Notes: generated by a model from the sequence alone, not told the origin. DNA of 64,000 nt from Scalesia atractyloides (GCA_947069175.1 CAMTDV010000003.1:29104853-29168852); one strand, 5' to 3'; shown: positions 33,066 to 43,696, counted from the stretch's first letter. Translations and numbers: made by a program.

Positions 33066-33290
33066 CGATCAAGGCTCAATCAAACGGAGCCGATCGTATT
33101 GCATGAACTGGAAATGTAAATTGAACTGTGCGCTCAAGGCTCAATCAAACGGAGCCGAACGTATTGCATGAACTGGAAATGTAAATTGAACTGTGCACTC
33201 AAGGCTCAATCGAACGGAGCCGAGCGTATTGCATGTATTGAAATGTAAAATGAAATGACCGATCAAGGCTCAATCAAACGGAGCCGATCG
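33066..33290 (-). repeat. Four tandem copies of the conserved hairpin, G4 3' LTR
   Basis: Units of about 66 bases. Sense-strand outer arms are CGATC/GATCG, CGCTC/GAGTG, CGTTC/GAGCG and CGATC/GATCG in sense order. Inner arms GGCTC/GAGCC are constant. The identical array lies at 41378-41602 in the 5' LTR. Confidence 0.8.
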
Positions 33291-33851
33291 TGCGGGCACG
33301 CCAAGATCAACCGCATAATAAAATGGGGATCAAGCTCAACCTCGATGGATGGGGAGCTGCGGCCTCGGCAAATGCATGTACTGAAATAATAATTTGCATC
33401 CAATAATAACTACTTAACAGCAACAAACTAATACACATGTCATGTTATGATGTATGCACAATAATTTCGTTATAATATGTAAATAAACAAAGACACATGA
33501 TACACCCCAAAAAGTGATTAAAACGGGAATTTGAAAGGTTCACTCACATTGGGTGCGATGAATTGAAGATGGTGAGATGCGCACGATTTAGATGAGCGGA
33601 TCGACGAGAAATACTAACCTAGATAATAATGGAAAAAAAATATATTAAATGGATGGATTTTATTAAGGATTTTAATGGGATTTTTAGATATATTTTTGTG
33701 AGTTTATGGCTATTTTCTATCTTTAAAAATGTTATTTTAAGTATTTTTAATTGATTTTTAAATTAAAATAAACAAATAAATATATAAAAAAAATATTATT
33801 TTTTTTACTGTTGACCGTTGACCGTTGACCGGTTCGGTCAGCGGTAAATGC

Positions 33852-33929
33852 TGCGCCAAGCGGGATTCGAACCGGTGACCTTCCGTTCACGTGCACGTAG
33901 CTCTACCAACTGAGCTACGTGACTAACCC
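33852..33929 (-). other. Sense tRNA-like module (proximal), G4 3' LTR
   Basis: Minus strand: GGGTTAGTCACGTAGCTCAG, TTGGTAGAGC, GGAAGGTC and the B-box-like CGGTTCGAATCC, ending GGCGCA. The copy at 42164-42241 is identical. Confidence 0.75.
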
Positions 33930-34020
33930 GTTAGAAACTCAGTTTTAATTATATTTATATACTTATTCGAATTAACCGAAATTTCCTTTATTTTGCAAAA
34001 ACGTTTTAATTCCATGGACC

Positions 34021-34099
34021 GGTGCTTGTGACGGGATTCGAACGCGCGACGCGAAGTTTAATTTGCACACAGTCCACCGCTGGACTATGTGTCTAACCC
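34021..34099 (-). other. Sense tRNA-like module (middle), G4 3' LTR
   Basis: Minus strand: GGGTTAGACACATAGTCCAG, CGGTGGACTGTG and the B-box-like GCGTTCGAATCCC. The copy at 42333-42411 differs at a few sites. Confidence 0.65.
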
Positions 34100-34190
34100 G
34101 GTTATATTCTTGATTTATATTATACTTAACAACTACCTGTTTTAACCCGGGTTAGTTCATGATTAAAAAGGAATGTTATTACACAAACGT

Positions 34191-34268
34191 GCGCGTAGCA
34201 AGGATCGAACTCGGGACGTGAATATGAATTTTGCACACAGTCCACCGCTGGACTGTGTGTCTAACCCG
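34191..34268 (-). other. Sense tRNA-like module (distal), G4 3' LTR
   Basis: Minus strand: GGGTTAGACACACAGTCCAG, CGGTGGACTGTG and the B-box-like GAGTTCGATCC. The copy at 42502-42579 has one change. Confidence 0.65.
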
Positions 34269-35122
34269 TTTATAATCCGGATTTTAATTACTCTTATATT
34301 CTGAAATAGCTTCATCTTCTTCGTCGGATTACACGGTCAGCATAATTCGACTGGTTAAGTTCGATTTTGTGATTTACAAAGTTCTTAGACACTAACAGTA
34401 ATTCAAGAGTAAGGAAAAGAGAGAGTTTAAAGAACAGAATTTACCGATTGAAGATAATCACAGAAATCCGGCGAAGGTTCATCGGTACTGGAAATGAACT
34501 CCGACTGTTGAACCAATTAACAGTGTGGATCGATTATTCATAAAGTTAAATCACCTAAACAAGGTTTAAAAGAAGTGAAGGATATCTTACCAGTTCACAG
34601 TGGGATTCCGGCAATCTCAGGAACTTTCCGGCGAAGGTAAGATTTCCGTTAAACGTTGGCTAAGATTGATTCTGATGATGGAGTTGTGTTAGAGATTGAC
34701 TAATCACATGTTTTAAACAAAAAGAGCCGAAAGAATTACCGTGAGAATGTGAGTCCCGGTTTTCCGGTGATTTGCAGAAAAATTCCGGCGATCTGATTCA
34801 GAGAATCTTACGGTTCAGAAACTTGACGAAAATAAAATTGAGTGTTGTTGTGATAGTTATGAATCGTGCAAATGATCAGAACTTGAATTAAATCAGAGTT
34901 TGATAAATTTTCGGTTTCAAATACCGGAAATGATGAAGCTTTATGTTCATTCAATTCGGACTTAATTAGAAACCGAAATACATCGGTTATAAGTTGGCCA
35001 GATGAATTCGAAATGATTTGGCGATCGGTTTGCCGATTTCCGTTATTCAAATGGCACCAACGGTTGATTTGAGTTTGCGTATAAGATCCAAATGTTTGCC
35101 TAGTCTTATCAGATAACACATT

Positions 35123-35201
35123 GTGGCGGAGTGGTTTAGTGAAAGATGGTTAAGTTGTCTTGAAGGCTTGGCTGACCCGGGTTCGAGTCCCGGCAGCTAC
35201 A
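35123..35201 (+). other. tRNA-Ser/Leu-like module, antisense to G4 (3' LTR)
   Basis: 79 bases with near-canonical geometry. GTGGCGG pairs with CAGCTAC at six of seven positions (one G-U), followed by a discriminator A. Next come GGAGTGGTT (typical of class II tRNAs), a middle part with TTGTCTTGAAGGC, and a perfect T-arm CCGGG-TTCGAGT-CCCGG. It lies near the start of the LTR on the strand opposite to the element. It may be a recently captured tRNA-like gene; function is unknown. Confidence 0.65.
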
Positions 35202-35384
35202 AATGTTTTTTTATTTATTTTATTTTAACTTTTTATCAAATATAATTTTTATAGTTTAGTTTATTTATTAATTATGTAACGTTTTAACTCAAAATAACCA
35301 TAAATAATTAATGTACTTTCATAACTTGGTACTTGATTACAAAACGGAGCGGGTTTTGGAGACCCGATTTTTACAAATGTTACA

Positions 35385-35418
35385 GTATCCCCTACTTTTA
35401 GGAATTTCGTCCCGAAAT
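35385..35418 (-). other. G4 polypurine tract and palindrome
   Basis: Minus strand: AATTTCGGGACGAAATTCC, then TAAAAGTAGGGGATAC directly before the LTR start TGTAACA. Confidence 0.8.
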
Positions 35419-38254
35419 TTAAACAGTTGAAGTAGTAGGAAAAAGATGAGGGTATTTTTCACGCATTGAGTCTTCACATTCCCAAGTAAACTCAGGTCCC
35501 CGTTTCGAGTCCCAGCGTACCCTAACAATAGGAATGCGACTTCGTCGTAGACGCTTTTCTCCATAATCCATAATCTCCACTGGTCTTTCAATAAAATGCA
35601 TGGATTCATCAATCTGAATATCTTCTAGTGGAATATGAAGATTCTCATCAGCGAGGCACTTCTTCAAGTTCGACACGTGGAATGTGGGATGAATCCTGTC
35701 GAGTTCTTCCGGTAGGTCAAGCTTGTATGCTACAGGACCTACTCTTTCGAGTATCTTGAAAGGTCCTACGTAACGTGGTGCTAGCTTTCCCTTTTGACCA
35801 AAACGAACTACTCCCTTCCACGGTGATACTTTTAAAAGCACATGATCACCAATGCTAAACTCCAAGGGCTTCCGTCGTTTATCTGCGTAACTCTTTTGAC
35901 GACTTTGAGCCGCTAGAAGATTGTTTCGGATTTGATGAATCTTATCTGTGGTTTCTTGGATCAATTCTGGACCAGTAATTTGTGCTTCCCCAATTTCGTG
36001 CCAACAAACAGGAGATCGGCACTTTCAACCATATAAAGCTTCAAAAGGTGCCATGCCGATGCTCGAATGAAGTTGTTGTTGTACGAAAATTCAACTAACG
36101 GTAGGTGGGCGTCCCAATTTCCCTTGAAGTCTATGACACATGCTCTAAGCATGTCCTCAAGAGTTTGAATGGTGCGCTCAGACTGTCCATCAGTTTGAGG
36201 ATGGTAGGCGGTACTAAGATCTAGTCGAGTGCCCATAGCGGATTGTACTGCTTACCATGTTCGTGAGGTGAAACGACCATGACGATCAGAAATAATACTT
36301 AATGGTACTCCATGCCGGCTTACGATTTCGTTGATATAAATACGAGCAAGCTTTTCGTTCTTGAATTCTTCTCGAATAGGAATAAAGTGAGCTGATTTTG
36401 TAAGTCGGTCTATAATCACCCATATAGTGTCATACCCACTAGAAGTGCGAGGCAACCCGGTAATGAAATCCATGGTTATATTTTCCCACTTCCATACAGG
36501 TATTTCCGGTTGGACTAGAAGTCCTGAGGGTCTTTGGTGTTCAGCCTTCACCTTAGAACATGTGAGACACTTGGAAACAAAAACGGCAATATCTTTCTTC
36601 ATTCCAGGCCACCAATAGAGGTACCGTAGATCTTGATACATCTTATCAGATCCTGGGTGTATAGAATATCGCGATTTATGAGCTTCATGCATGAGTGTTT
36701 CACGAAGATTGATGTGTTTAGGAATCCATATACGATCTAGGTAATACAAAATACCATCAGATTTAGTTTCAAGTTTTAGCTCGGCTCCACAGGACATCTC
36801 TTTTTGTACATCTTCCTCTGTTATTGAAATGTGTTGAGCTTCTCGAATTTGATCCTTAATATTGGTTATAATTTGCGAACATAGAAGATGAATGGAGTTC
36901 GCATAACCCTTTCGACTAAGTGCATCAGCCACCACATTTGCTTTGCCAGGGTGGTATCTAATTTCACAGTCGTAATCATTTAGGAGTTCGACCCATCTTC
37001 GTTGCCTCATATTTAACTCTTTTTGATTGAAGATATGCTGAAGACTCTTGTGGTCAGTGTATATTTCACACTTAGTACCATAAAGATAATGTCTCCATAT
37101 CTTAAGAGCGAATACAACGGCTCCAAGTTCGAGGTCATGAGTGGTGTAGTTCTTTTCATGTGTCTTGAGTTGCCTTGAGGCATAAGCTATGACTTTTCCC
37201 CTTTGCATGAGAACGCAACCTAATCCTTGCCCTGACGCGTCGCAATAGACTACAAAAATCATCACAACCTTCAGGAAGAGTGAGGATTGGTGCATCACAA
37301 AGTTTTTGTTTAAGAGTTTGAAAAGCTTCTTCTTGCTTGGGTCCCCATACGAATGGTTTTCCCTTATGGGTTAAAGCCGTGAGTGGCACCGCAATGCGAG
37401 AGAAGTTTGAAATGAACCGACGATAATAGCCAGCCAATCCAAGAAAAGACCTTACTTCAGTTGGTGTACGTGGAGCTTGCCATTCTTGAACTGCTTTGAT
37501 CTTTGATGGGTCAACATGTATTCCTTTGTCATTGACTACATGCCCGAGAAATTGCACCTCCTTTAACCAGAATTCACATTTAGAGAACTTGGCATAAAGC
37601 TTTTCCTTTTCTAGAAGTGCAAGAACAAGTCGCAGATGACGCTCATGATCAGCTTTAGATTTTGAATAGTTAAGAATATCGTCGATGAATACAATAACAA
37701 ATCGATCAAGGTAAGGTTTGCAGACTCTATTCATTAGGTCCATGAAAATAGCTGGTGCGTTGGTTAATCCAAACGGCATAACCATGAATTCATAGTGACC
37801 ATATCGAGTTCGAAAAGCAGTTTTAGGGACGTCTTCTTCATGCACTCTAAGCTGATGATAGCCAGATCGAAGGTCGATTTTCGAAAAGCAGCTGGCACCT
37901 TGCAGTTGGTCAAGAAGATCATCTATGCGAGGTAAAGGATATCGATTTTTGATGGTTAACTTGTTTAGCTCTCTGTAGTCGATGCACATACGAAAAGATC
38001 CATCTTTCTTCTTTACAAAAAGAACAGGCGCACCCCAAGGCGATGAGCTGGGACGTATGAATCCTTTGTCAGTCAATTCTTGCAATTGACTGGCTAGCTC
38101 TTGCATTTCAGAGGGGGCTAACCTATATGGAGATTTTGCCACTGGTGTAGCACCAGGTATAAGATCGATACGGAATTCAACATCTCTGATTGGAGGAAGT
38201 CCTGAAATGTCGTCAGGAAAAACTTGTGGAAAATCTTTTACAACAGGAATATCT
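35419..38254 (-). pseudogene. pol: G4 RT, RNase H and integrase (few recent lesions)
   Basis: Reverse transcriptase has FSKIDLRSGYH and FIDDILNYSK. RNase H has VVYCDASGQGLGC, TDHKSLQHIFNQKELNMRQ and HPGKANVVADALSRK. The integrase zinc domain, core (MDFITGLPRTSSGYD; HPQTDGQSERTIQT) and the chromodomain-like tail to KYPHLFP follow; the stop is at 35419. Lesions: a frame change between gag and RT (about 38255), one extra T in a T-run near 37255, TAA at 36252-36254 where sisters have CAA, an indel near 36070, and a TGA near 36027. Domains are otherwise well preserved. Confidence 0.92.
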
Positions 38255-40090
38255 TCAAGTTTCTTCTGTGGTCCCCTTCTTGATGATATGGGCTAAAAAC
38301 GCGACATAATTCTTGCGAAGGTATTTTTGAGCTTGAAGACAAGACATTAAGCTTAGCCCTTTCGACGAGGTTTCTCCAATGATTCGAAGAGTCTGACCGT
38401 TTGAAAGAGGAATACGAATAAATTTCTCACGACATACAACTTCCGCATGATGTTGACTGATCCATTCCATCCCAATTATGATGTCGAAACTTCCCAGCTT
38501 CATAGGAATAAGATCAACTGAGAAATCGTGGTCGTTTAAGGTGAGTGTACAGTTGCGTAAAATAGAGTCTAATGAAACTGGTTTTCCGTCCGCAACTTCC
38601 ACCGTTATGGATTCCGCGAGCTTATCCCGATTTTTACTTAAGATAGGTTCAAATTCTAATGACACGAAACTTCTATCCGCACCAGTATCAAATAACATAG
38701 AGGCATATCTACCATTTATAAGAAACGTACCGTTGACCACATTGCCATCAGCTCTGGCCTGGTTTGCGTTAATATTGAAAGCTCTTCCTCTAGCAGGTGG
38801 AGGAGCTTGGTTCGCTTGATTCACAGGGTTGGCTTGGGCCTGAGCATGAATAATATTGACCAGCCTTGGACATGTGTTTCTGAAATAACTTGGGTCGCCG
38901 CAGTTGAAACAAGCCCGCATAGGTTGGCCCATAGGGTAATTGGGTTGATAGTATGTTTGGGCTAAATGTTGAGTGGGTGGAAATGGTAGTTGTTGTTGGG
39001 CTTGACCCATTAACTGTTGGTGGGTTTGGGTTATAGGTTGGTGGCGGTTTGTTCGTTGAAGCGTGCGGCAGTTTTGAACAGTGTGTCCGGCGCGACCGCA
39101 GCCGGTACAGTATTGGCAAGGATAATCAGGGGAGTGGTGATACTGACAACGGTTACATTTTGGTAGTGGCCCTGTGTATGGTTTTCTGTATGGCGCGGGT
39201 GGAGGAGTGGTTTGAGTGATGGGTGCAGCAGGAATAGGGGTGTTGGTTTGGGTGACTGCAAAGTTCCTGGTGTTACGCTTCCTCTTGTTAGCAAATTTAG
39301 AGGAAGGAGTGTGGTGGTTTGAGGTTTGTCCCTCAGCAGGGGCTTTCTTCTTTTCCTCTTTGAACTTTCCATTGCGAATTCGGTTTTCGGTCAGTTCTGT
39401 TGCCAACTCCATGGCAGCTTCGAGTGTTACCGGTGAAACGCTCAGGACCGAATCTTGGATTTTCGAGGGAAGTCCTCGAATGTAATGTTCGATCAGACGG
39501 TAGGTTGGAGTGAATAAGTTTGGAACCATTTGATTCAACTCCAAGAACCTTTTGTTGTAAGTAGAGTGATCACCCTCTTTTTGCTTCAAGGCATGAAATT
39601 CATCCTCCAATTTCTTAATTTCACTTCTAGGACAGAATCGCCTAGTCATGATTTCCCTTAACTCCTCCCAAGTTAAGGCCATCGCATCTTCAGTTCCCCT
39701 CTTTCCCTTCTCAGTATTCCACCAAGTGAGAGCTACACCAAGTAGTCTCCCGGTGGCGTAACGAACTTTGCGATCCTCAGGACAATCGCAGTTTAAGAAA
39801 ACGTTTTCCATCTCCTCGAACCAATGTAGGAGAGCAGTGACTCCCTCAGTCCCTTCGAATTTTGGAGGATCACAGGACTTAAAATGTTTGTAAGAGCATT
39901 TGATGGTAGGAGGGTTGTTGATGTTCTGGTCCTGTTGTTGAGGAGGGTTAGTAGGATTTGCAGCAAGGGCTTGTTGTACTTGTACTACGATGTCAAGCAA
40001 TATCGTGGCCATTTGATTCGCGATATGAGTGGCCAAACGTTCCCGAGACTTTTCCGAATTCCTACCCCTTCGATGCTGTCTAGACGACAT
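38255..40090 (-). CDS. gag: G4 gag-protease, 611 codons, open
   Basis: Starts ATG (MSSRQHRRGRNSEKSRERLA). Residues about 70-260 are the retrotransposon gag capsid region (FEGTEGVTALLHWFEEMENV, GVALTWWNTEKGKRG, RRFCPRSEIKKLEDEFHALK, HYIRGLPSKIQDSVLS). A basic segment (KFANKRKRN) and proline-rich linkers follow. Cysteine-rich motifs are CNRC...CQYCTGCGRAGHTVQNC and CFNCGDPSYFRNTC; in the latter a tyrosine replaces the usual zinc-binding histidine. Aspartic protease has LFDTGADRSFVSLEF at about residue 470. It forms the particle and matures the polyprotein. In relatives gag and pol form one frame; here the frame ends 8 codons after AHII. Confidence 0.92.
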   Translation of the reverse strand: MSSRQHRRGRNSEKSRERLATHIANQMATILLDIVVQVQQALAANPTNPPQQQDQNINNPPTIKCSYKHFKSCDPPKFEGTEGVTALLHWFEEMENVFLNCDCPEDRKVRYATGRLLGVALTWWNTEKGKRGTEDAMALTWEELREIMTRRFCPRSEIKKLEDEFHALKQKEGDHSTYNKRFLELNQMVPNLFTPTYRLIEHYIRGLPSKIQDSVLSVSPVTLEAAMELATELTENRIRNGKFKEEKKKAPAEGQTSNHHTPSSKFANKRKRNTRNFAVTQTNTPIPAAPITQTTPPPAPYRKPYTGPLPKCNRCQYHHSPDYPCQYCTGCGRAGHTVQNCRTLQRTNRHQPITQTHQQLMGQAQQQLPFPPTQHLAQTYYQPNYPMGQPMRACFNCGDPSYFRNTCPRLVNIIHAQAQANPVNQANQAPPPARGRAFNINANQARADGNVVNGTFLINGRYASMLFDTGADRSFVSLEFEPILSKNRDKLAESITVEVADGKPVSLDSILRNCTLTLNDHDFSVDLIPMKLGSFDIIIGMEWISQHHAEVVCREKFIRIPLSNGQTLRIIGETSSKGLSLMSCLQAQKYLRKNYVAFLAHIIKKGTTEET

Positions 40091-40884
40091 CTACAGGATC
40101 ATAAAATGAGAAGATTGTGAGTTTATGGTGTCTTTTTAGGTGTCATGTCTCTTTAAGAAAATGAAAATAACATAAATATCAATAATGCAACTACATCCAA
40201 AGGATGTCTTGGGTTCGCTCATGTTGGGCCTCAAATGTCCCCATACCTTCACCTACATAGTCATGTGGGCCCCCATGGCTATTGGCTTGGTAGGATTCAC
40301 ATTAGTATTGGCAATTTAACACTCGCATCCCCCGAATGCAAACCACAAAATATGTTCATGAGATGTTTGGTCGGAACGTGTCCAGGTGTAGACACAACGA
40401 CAACTCAAAGTGGGATTAGCTCTCACGACGTTTGATATAGCATGCTTTGGCCTAATAGGTATTTCGTACTCTCATCGTTAGTTCCCAGGTAGGCAAACTG
40501 GTCCTTTAATTTGGATTTATACGAATGCCAGCCTAGACAGGACGTTCCGACTACCGGTACTAGTACCCTTCCAGTTACTACATGCCCGTCATGAGAACTC
40601 ACTTTGATGAGATTTGAAAACACGAAAATCATTGTAAAATCAATCATGATGTGGTGTGTGCTTGCATGGATGTGATATGTTATGATCATACGATTTCATG
40701 ATAGGCATTATTTGATAATACATACTTATGAACATGCTTGTACAATATCAAATGTAACATTTAACATAAACATATAAACATCATGAAATTTGGCATATAA
40801 CACACAAAATGCTTATAAGTTTCTAATCGACTATAGTATAGGCTCTAAGGGTCTAATATCCTATCCTATATCCCTATAGTCATA
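40091..40884 (-). other. G4 untranslated leader
   Basis: About 790 bases between primer site and gag, with no supported gene. It contains the perfect palindrome GGTACTAGTACC at 40556-40567 inside the block conserved with G1 and G2. Confidence 0.65.
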
Positions 40885-40897
40885 GCTCTGATACCAA
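40885..40897 (-). other. G4 primer-binding site (initiator tRNA-Met)
   Basis: Minus strand TTGGTATCAGAGC, two bases after the end of the 5' LTR at 40900. Confidence 0.9.
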
Positions 40898-41377
40898 TCT
40901 GTCACACCCCGACCCGCAGCGGAAATAAGAGTCCGGGCATAATTGGGTTATCACCAAAGCACATGACATTTACTATTATGTTTCATAATTAATGAAGTCA
41001 AAGTTACATTCTCAAACATCCAAACATGTTCATTCAATACAAGGGAAAATAACCAAACATAACAATCCAAATACTAAATCGTTTTATTTCTTCTAATCCA
41101 GGTCCTATGTGTTCCTAGCTGCTGCTGGTTCACCTGTATCATGTGTAAAATGGGAGGTTTTGGGTCAACATAAGTTGGCGAGTGAACCTTATTAGATAAA
41201 CATTTGATAATGATTTTATGGTTAGTTTATCAATAAAATATTGTGCATAATCATAAAAGAGCACATGTAAGTAATCAAACATTGGCAAATAGCAGTTACA
41301 ATTATAACATACATTAACACTTGATAGCATACATGAATATACCAATATCATACGATAACTAACATAAATGAACTGTG

Positions 41378-41602
41378 CGATCAAGGCTCAATCAAACGGA
41401 GCCGATCGTATTGCATGAACTGGAAATGTAAATTGAACTGTGCGCTCAAGGCTCAATCAAACGGAGCCGAACGTATTGCATGAACTGGAAATGTAAATTG
41501 AACTGTGCACTCAAGGCTCAATCGAACGGAGCCGAGCGTATTGCATGTATTGAAATGTAAAATGAAATGACCGATCAAGGCTCAATCAAACGGAGCCGAT
41601 CG
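41378..41602 (-). repeat. Four tandem copies of the conserved hairpin, G4 5' LTR
   Basis: Identical array to 33066-33290. It lies toward the end of the LTR, in what should be the transcribed leader. Confidence 0.8.
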
Positions 41603-42163
41603 TGCGGGCACGCCAAGATCAACCGCATAATAAAATGGGGATCAAGCTCAACCTCGATGGATGGGGAGCTGCGGCCTCGGCAAATGCATGTACTGAAATA
41701 ATAATTTGCATCCAATAATAACTACTTAACAGCAACAAACTAATACACATGTCATGTTATGATGTATGCACAATAATTTCGTTATAATATGTAAATAAAC
41801 AAAGACACATGATACACCCCAAAAAGTGATTAAAACGGGAATTTGAAAGGTTCACTCACATTGGGTGCGATGAATTGAAGATGGTGAGATGCGCACGATT
41901 TAGATGAGCGGATCGACGAGAAATACTAACCTAGATAATAATGGAAAAAAAATATATTAAATGGATGGATTTTATTAAGGATTTTAATGGGATTTTTAGA
42001 TATATTTTTGTGAGTTTATGGCTATTTTCTATCTTTAAAAATGTTATTTTTAAGTATTTTTAATTGATTTTAAATTAAAATAAACAAATAAATATATAAA
42101 AAAAATATTATTTTTTTTACTGTTGACCGTTGACCGTTGACCGGTTCGGTCAGCGGTAAATGC

Positions 42164-42241
42164 TGCGCCAAGCGGGATTCGAACCGGTGACCTTCCGTTC
42201 ACGTGCACGTAGCTCTACCAACTGAGCTACGTGACTAACCC
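42164..42241 (-). other. Sense tRNA-like module (proximal), G4 5' LTR
   Basis: Same as 33852-33929: A-box TAGCTCAGTTGG and B-box GGTTCGAATCC on the minus strand. Confidence 0.75.
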
Positions 42242-42332
42242 GTTAGAAACTCAGTTTTAATTATATTTATATACTTATTCGAATTAACCGAAATTTCCTT
42301 TATTTTGCAAAAACGTTTTAATTCCATGGACC

Positions 42333-42411
42333 GGTGCTTGTGACGGGATTCGAACGCGCGACGCGAAGTTTAATTTGGTCACAGTCCACCGCTGGACTGT
42401 GTGTCTAACCC
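42333..42411 (-). other. Sense tRNA-like module (middle), G4 5' LTR
   Basis: Counterpart of 34021-34099, with the central GGACTGTG intact and a GACC variant after it. Confidence 0.65.
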
Positions 42412-42501
42412 GGTTATATTCTTGATTTATATTATACTTAACAACTACCTGTTTTAACCCGGGTTAGTTCATGATTAAAAAGGAATGTTATTACACAAAC
42501 G

Positions 42502-42579
42502 TGCGCGTAGCAAGGATCGAACTCAGGACGTGAATATGAATTTTGCACACAGTCCACCGCTGGACTGTGTGTCTAACCC
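42502..42579 (-). other. Sense tRNA-like module (distal), G4 5' LTR
   Basis: Counterpart of 34191-34268, with one base change in the T-arm. Confidence 0.65.
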
Positions 42580-43434
42580 GTTTATAATCCGGATTTTAAT
42601 TACTCTTATATTCTGAAATAGCTTCATCTTCTTCGTCGGATTACACGGTCAGCATAATTCGACTGGTTAAGTTCGATTTTTTGATTTACAAAGTTCTTAG
42701 ACACTAACAGTAATTCAAGAGTAAGGAAAAGAGAGAGTTTAAAGAACAGAATTTACCGATTGAAGATAATCACAGAAATCCGGCGAAGGTTCATCGGTAC
42801 TGGAAATGAACTCCGACTGTTGAACCAATTAACAGTGTGGATCGATTATTCATAAAGTTAAATCACCTAAACAAGGTTTAAAAGAAGTGAAGGATATCTT
42901 ACCAGTTCACAGTGGGATTCCGGCAATCTCAGGAACTTTCCGGCGAAGGTAAGATTTCCGTTAAACGTTGGCTAAGATTGATTCTGATGATGGAGTTGTG
43001 TTAGAGATTGACTAATCACATGTTTTAAACAAAAAGAGCCGAAAGAATTACCGTGAGAATGTGAGTCCCGGTTTTCCGGTGATTTGCAGAAAAATTCCGG
43101 CGATCTGATTCAGAGAATCTTACGGTTCAGAAACTTGACGAAAATAAAATTGAGTGTTGTTGTGATAGTTATGAATCGTGCAAATGATCAGAACTTGAAT
43201 TAAATCAGAGTTTGATAAATTTTCGGTTTCAAATACCGGAAATGATGAAGCTTTATGTTCATTCAATTCGGACTTAATTAGAAACCGAAATACATCGGTT
43301 ATAAGTTGGCCAGATGAATTCGAAATGATTTGGCGATCGGTTTGCCGATTTCCGTTATTCAAATGGCACCAACGGTTGATTTGAGTTTGCGTATAAGATC
43401 CAAATGTTTGCCTAGTGTTATCAGATAACACATT

Positions 43435-43513
43435 GTGGCGGAGTGGTTTAGTGAAAGATGGTTAAGTTGTCTTGAAGGCTTGGCTGACCCGGGTTCGAGT
43501 CCCGGCAGCTACA
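43435..43513 (+). other. tRNA-Ser/Leu-like module, antisense to G4 (5' LTR)
   Basis: Identical 79-base copy of 35123-35201, including the acceptor pairing and perfect T-arm. Confidence 0.65.
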
Positions 43514-43696
43514 AATGTTTTTTTATTTATTTTATTTTAACTTTTTATCAAATATAATTTTTATAGTTTAGTTTATTTATTAATTATGTAACGTTTTAAC
43601 TCAAAATAACCATAAATAATTAATGTACTTTCATAACTTGGTACTTGATTACAAAACGGAGCGGGTTTTGGAGACCCGATTTTTACAAATGTTACA

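Larger units (their letters stand above)
32620..35384 (-). mobile_element. G4 3' LTR (terminal 32 bases deleted)
   Basis: On the minus strand it starts TGTAACATTTG at 35384 and runs down to 32620. The final bases, ending in TGTGACA, are missing. The break falls inside the shared 10-mer GAAATAAGAG (32610-32619), present both in G3 and in the G4 LTR. Confidence 0.92.
32620..43696 (-). mobile_element. G4: youngest Tekay-type Gypsy, nested in G3 5' LTR
   Basis: Minus-strand element with 5' LTR 40900-43696, primer site, intact gag-protease, broken pol and 3' LTR 32620-35384. The 5' LTR is 2797 bp; the 3' LTR is 2765 bp, lacking exactly its terminal 32 bases. The LTRs differ at only about a handful of sites. 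The right flank AGGATCTTGC continues G3 sequence (compare 54669-54690 in the G3 3' LTR). Confidence 0.93.
40900..43696 (-). mobile_element. G4 5' LTR (2797 bp, complete)
   Basis: On the minus strand it starts TGTAACATTTG at 43696 and ends TGTGACA at 40900. It contains, in sense order, the antisense tRNA-Ser-like module (43435-43513), three sense tRNA-like modules (42502-42579, 42333-42411, 42164-42241), the GTTGACC cluster and the four-copy hairpin (41378-41602). A possible TATA element is ACTTATAACC near the position matching 34987. Confidence 0.93.

Noticed and set aside
32827..33072. An 81-codon cysteine/tyrosine-rich frame present again at 41139-41384
   Set aside because: Identical because the two G4 LTRs are near-identical; it overlaps the hairpin flank and has no homologous frame in L0 with the same length.
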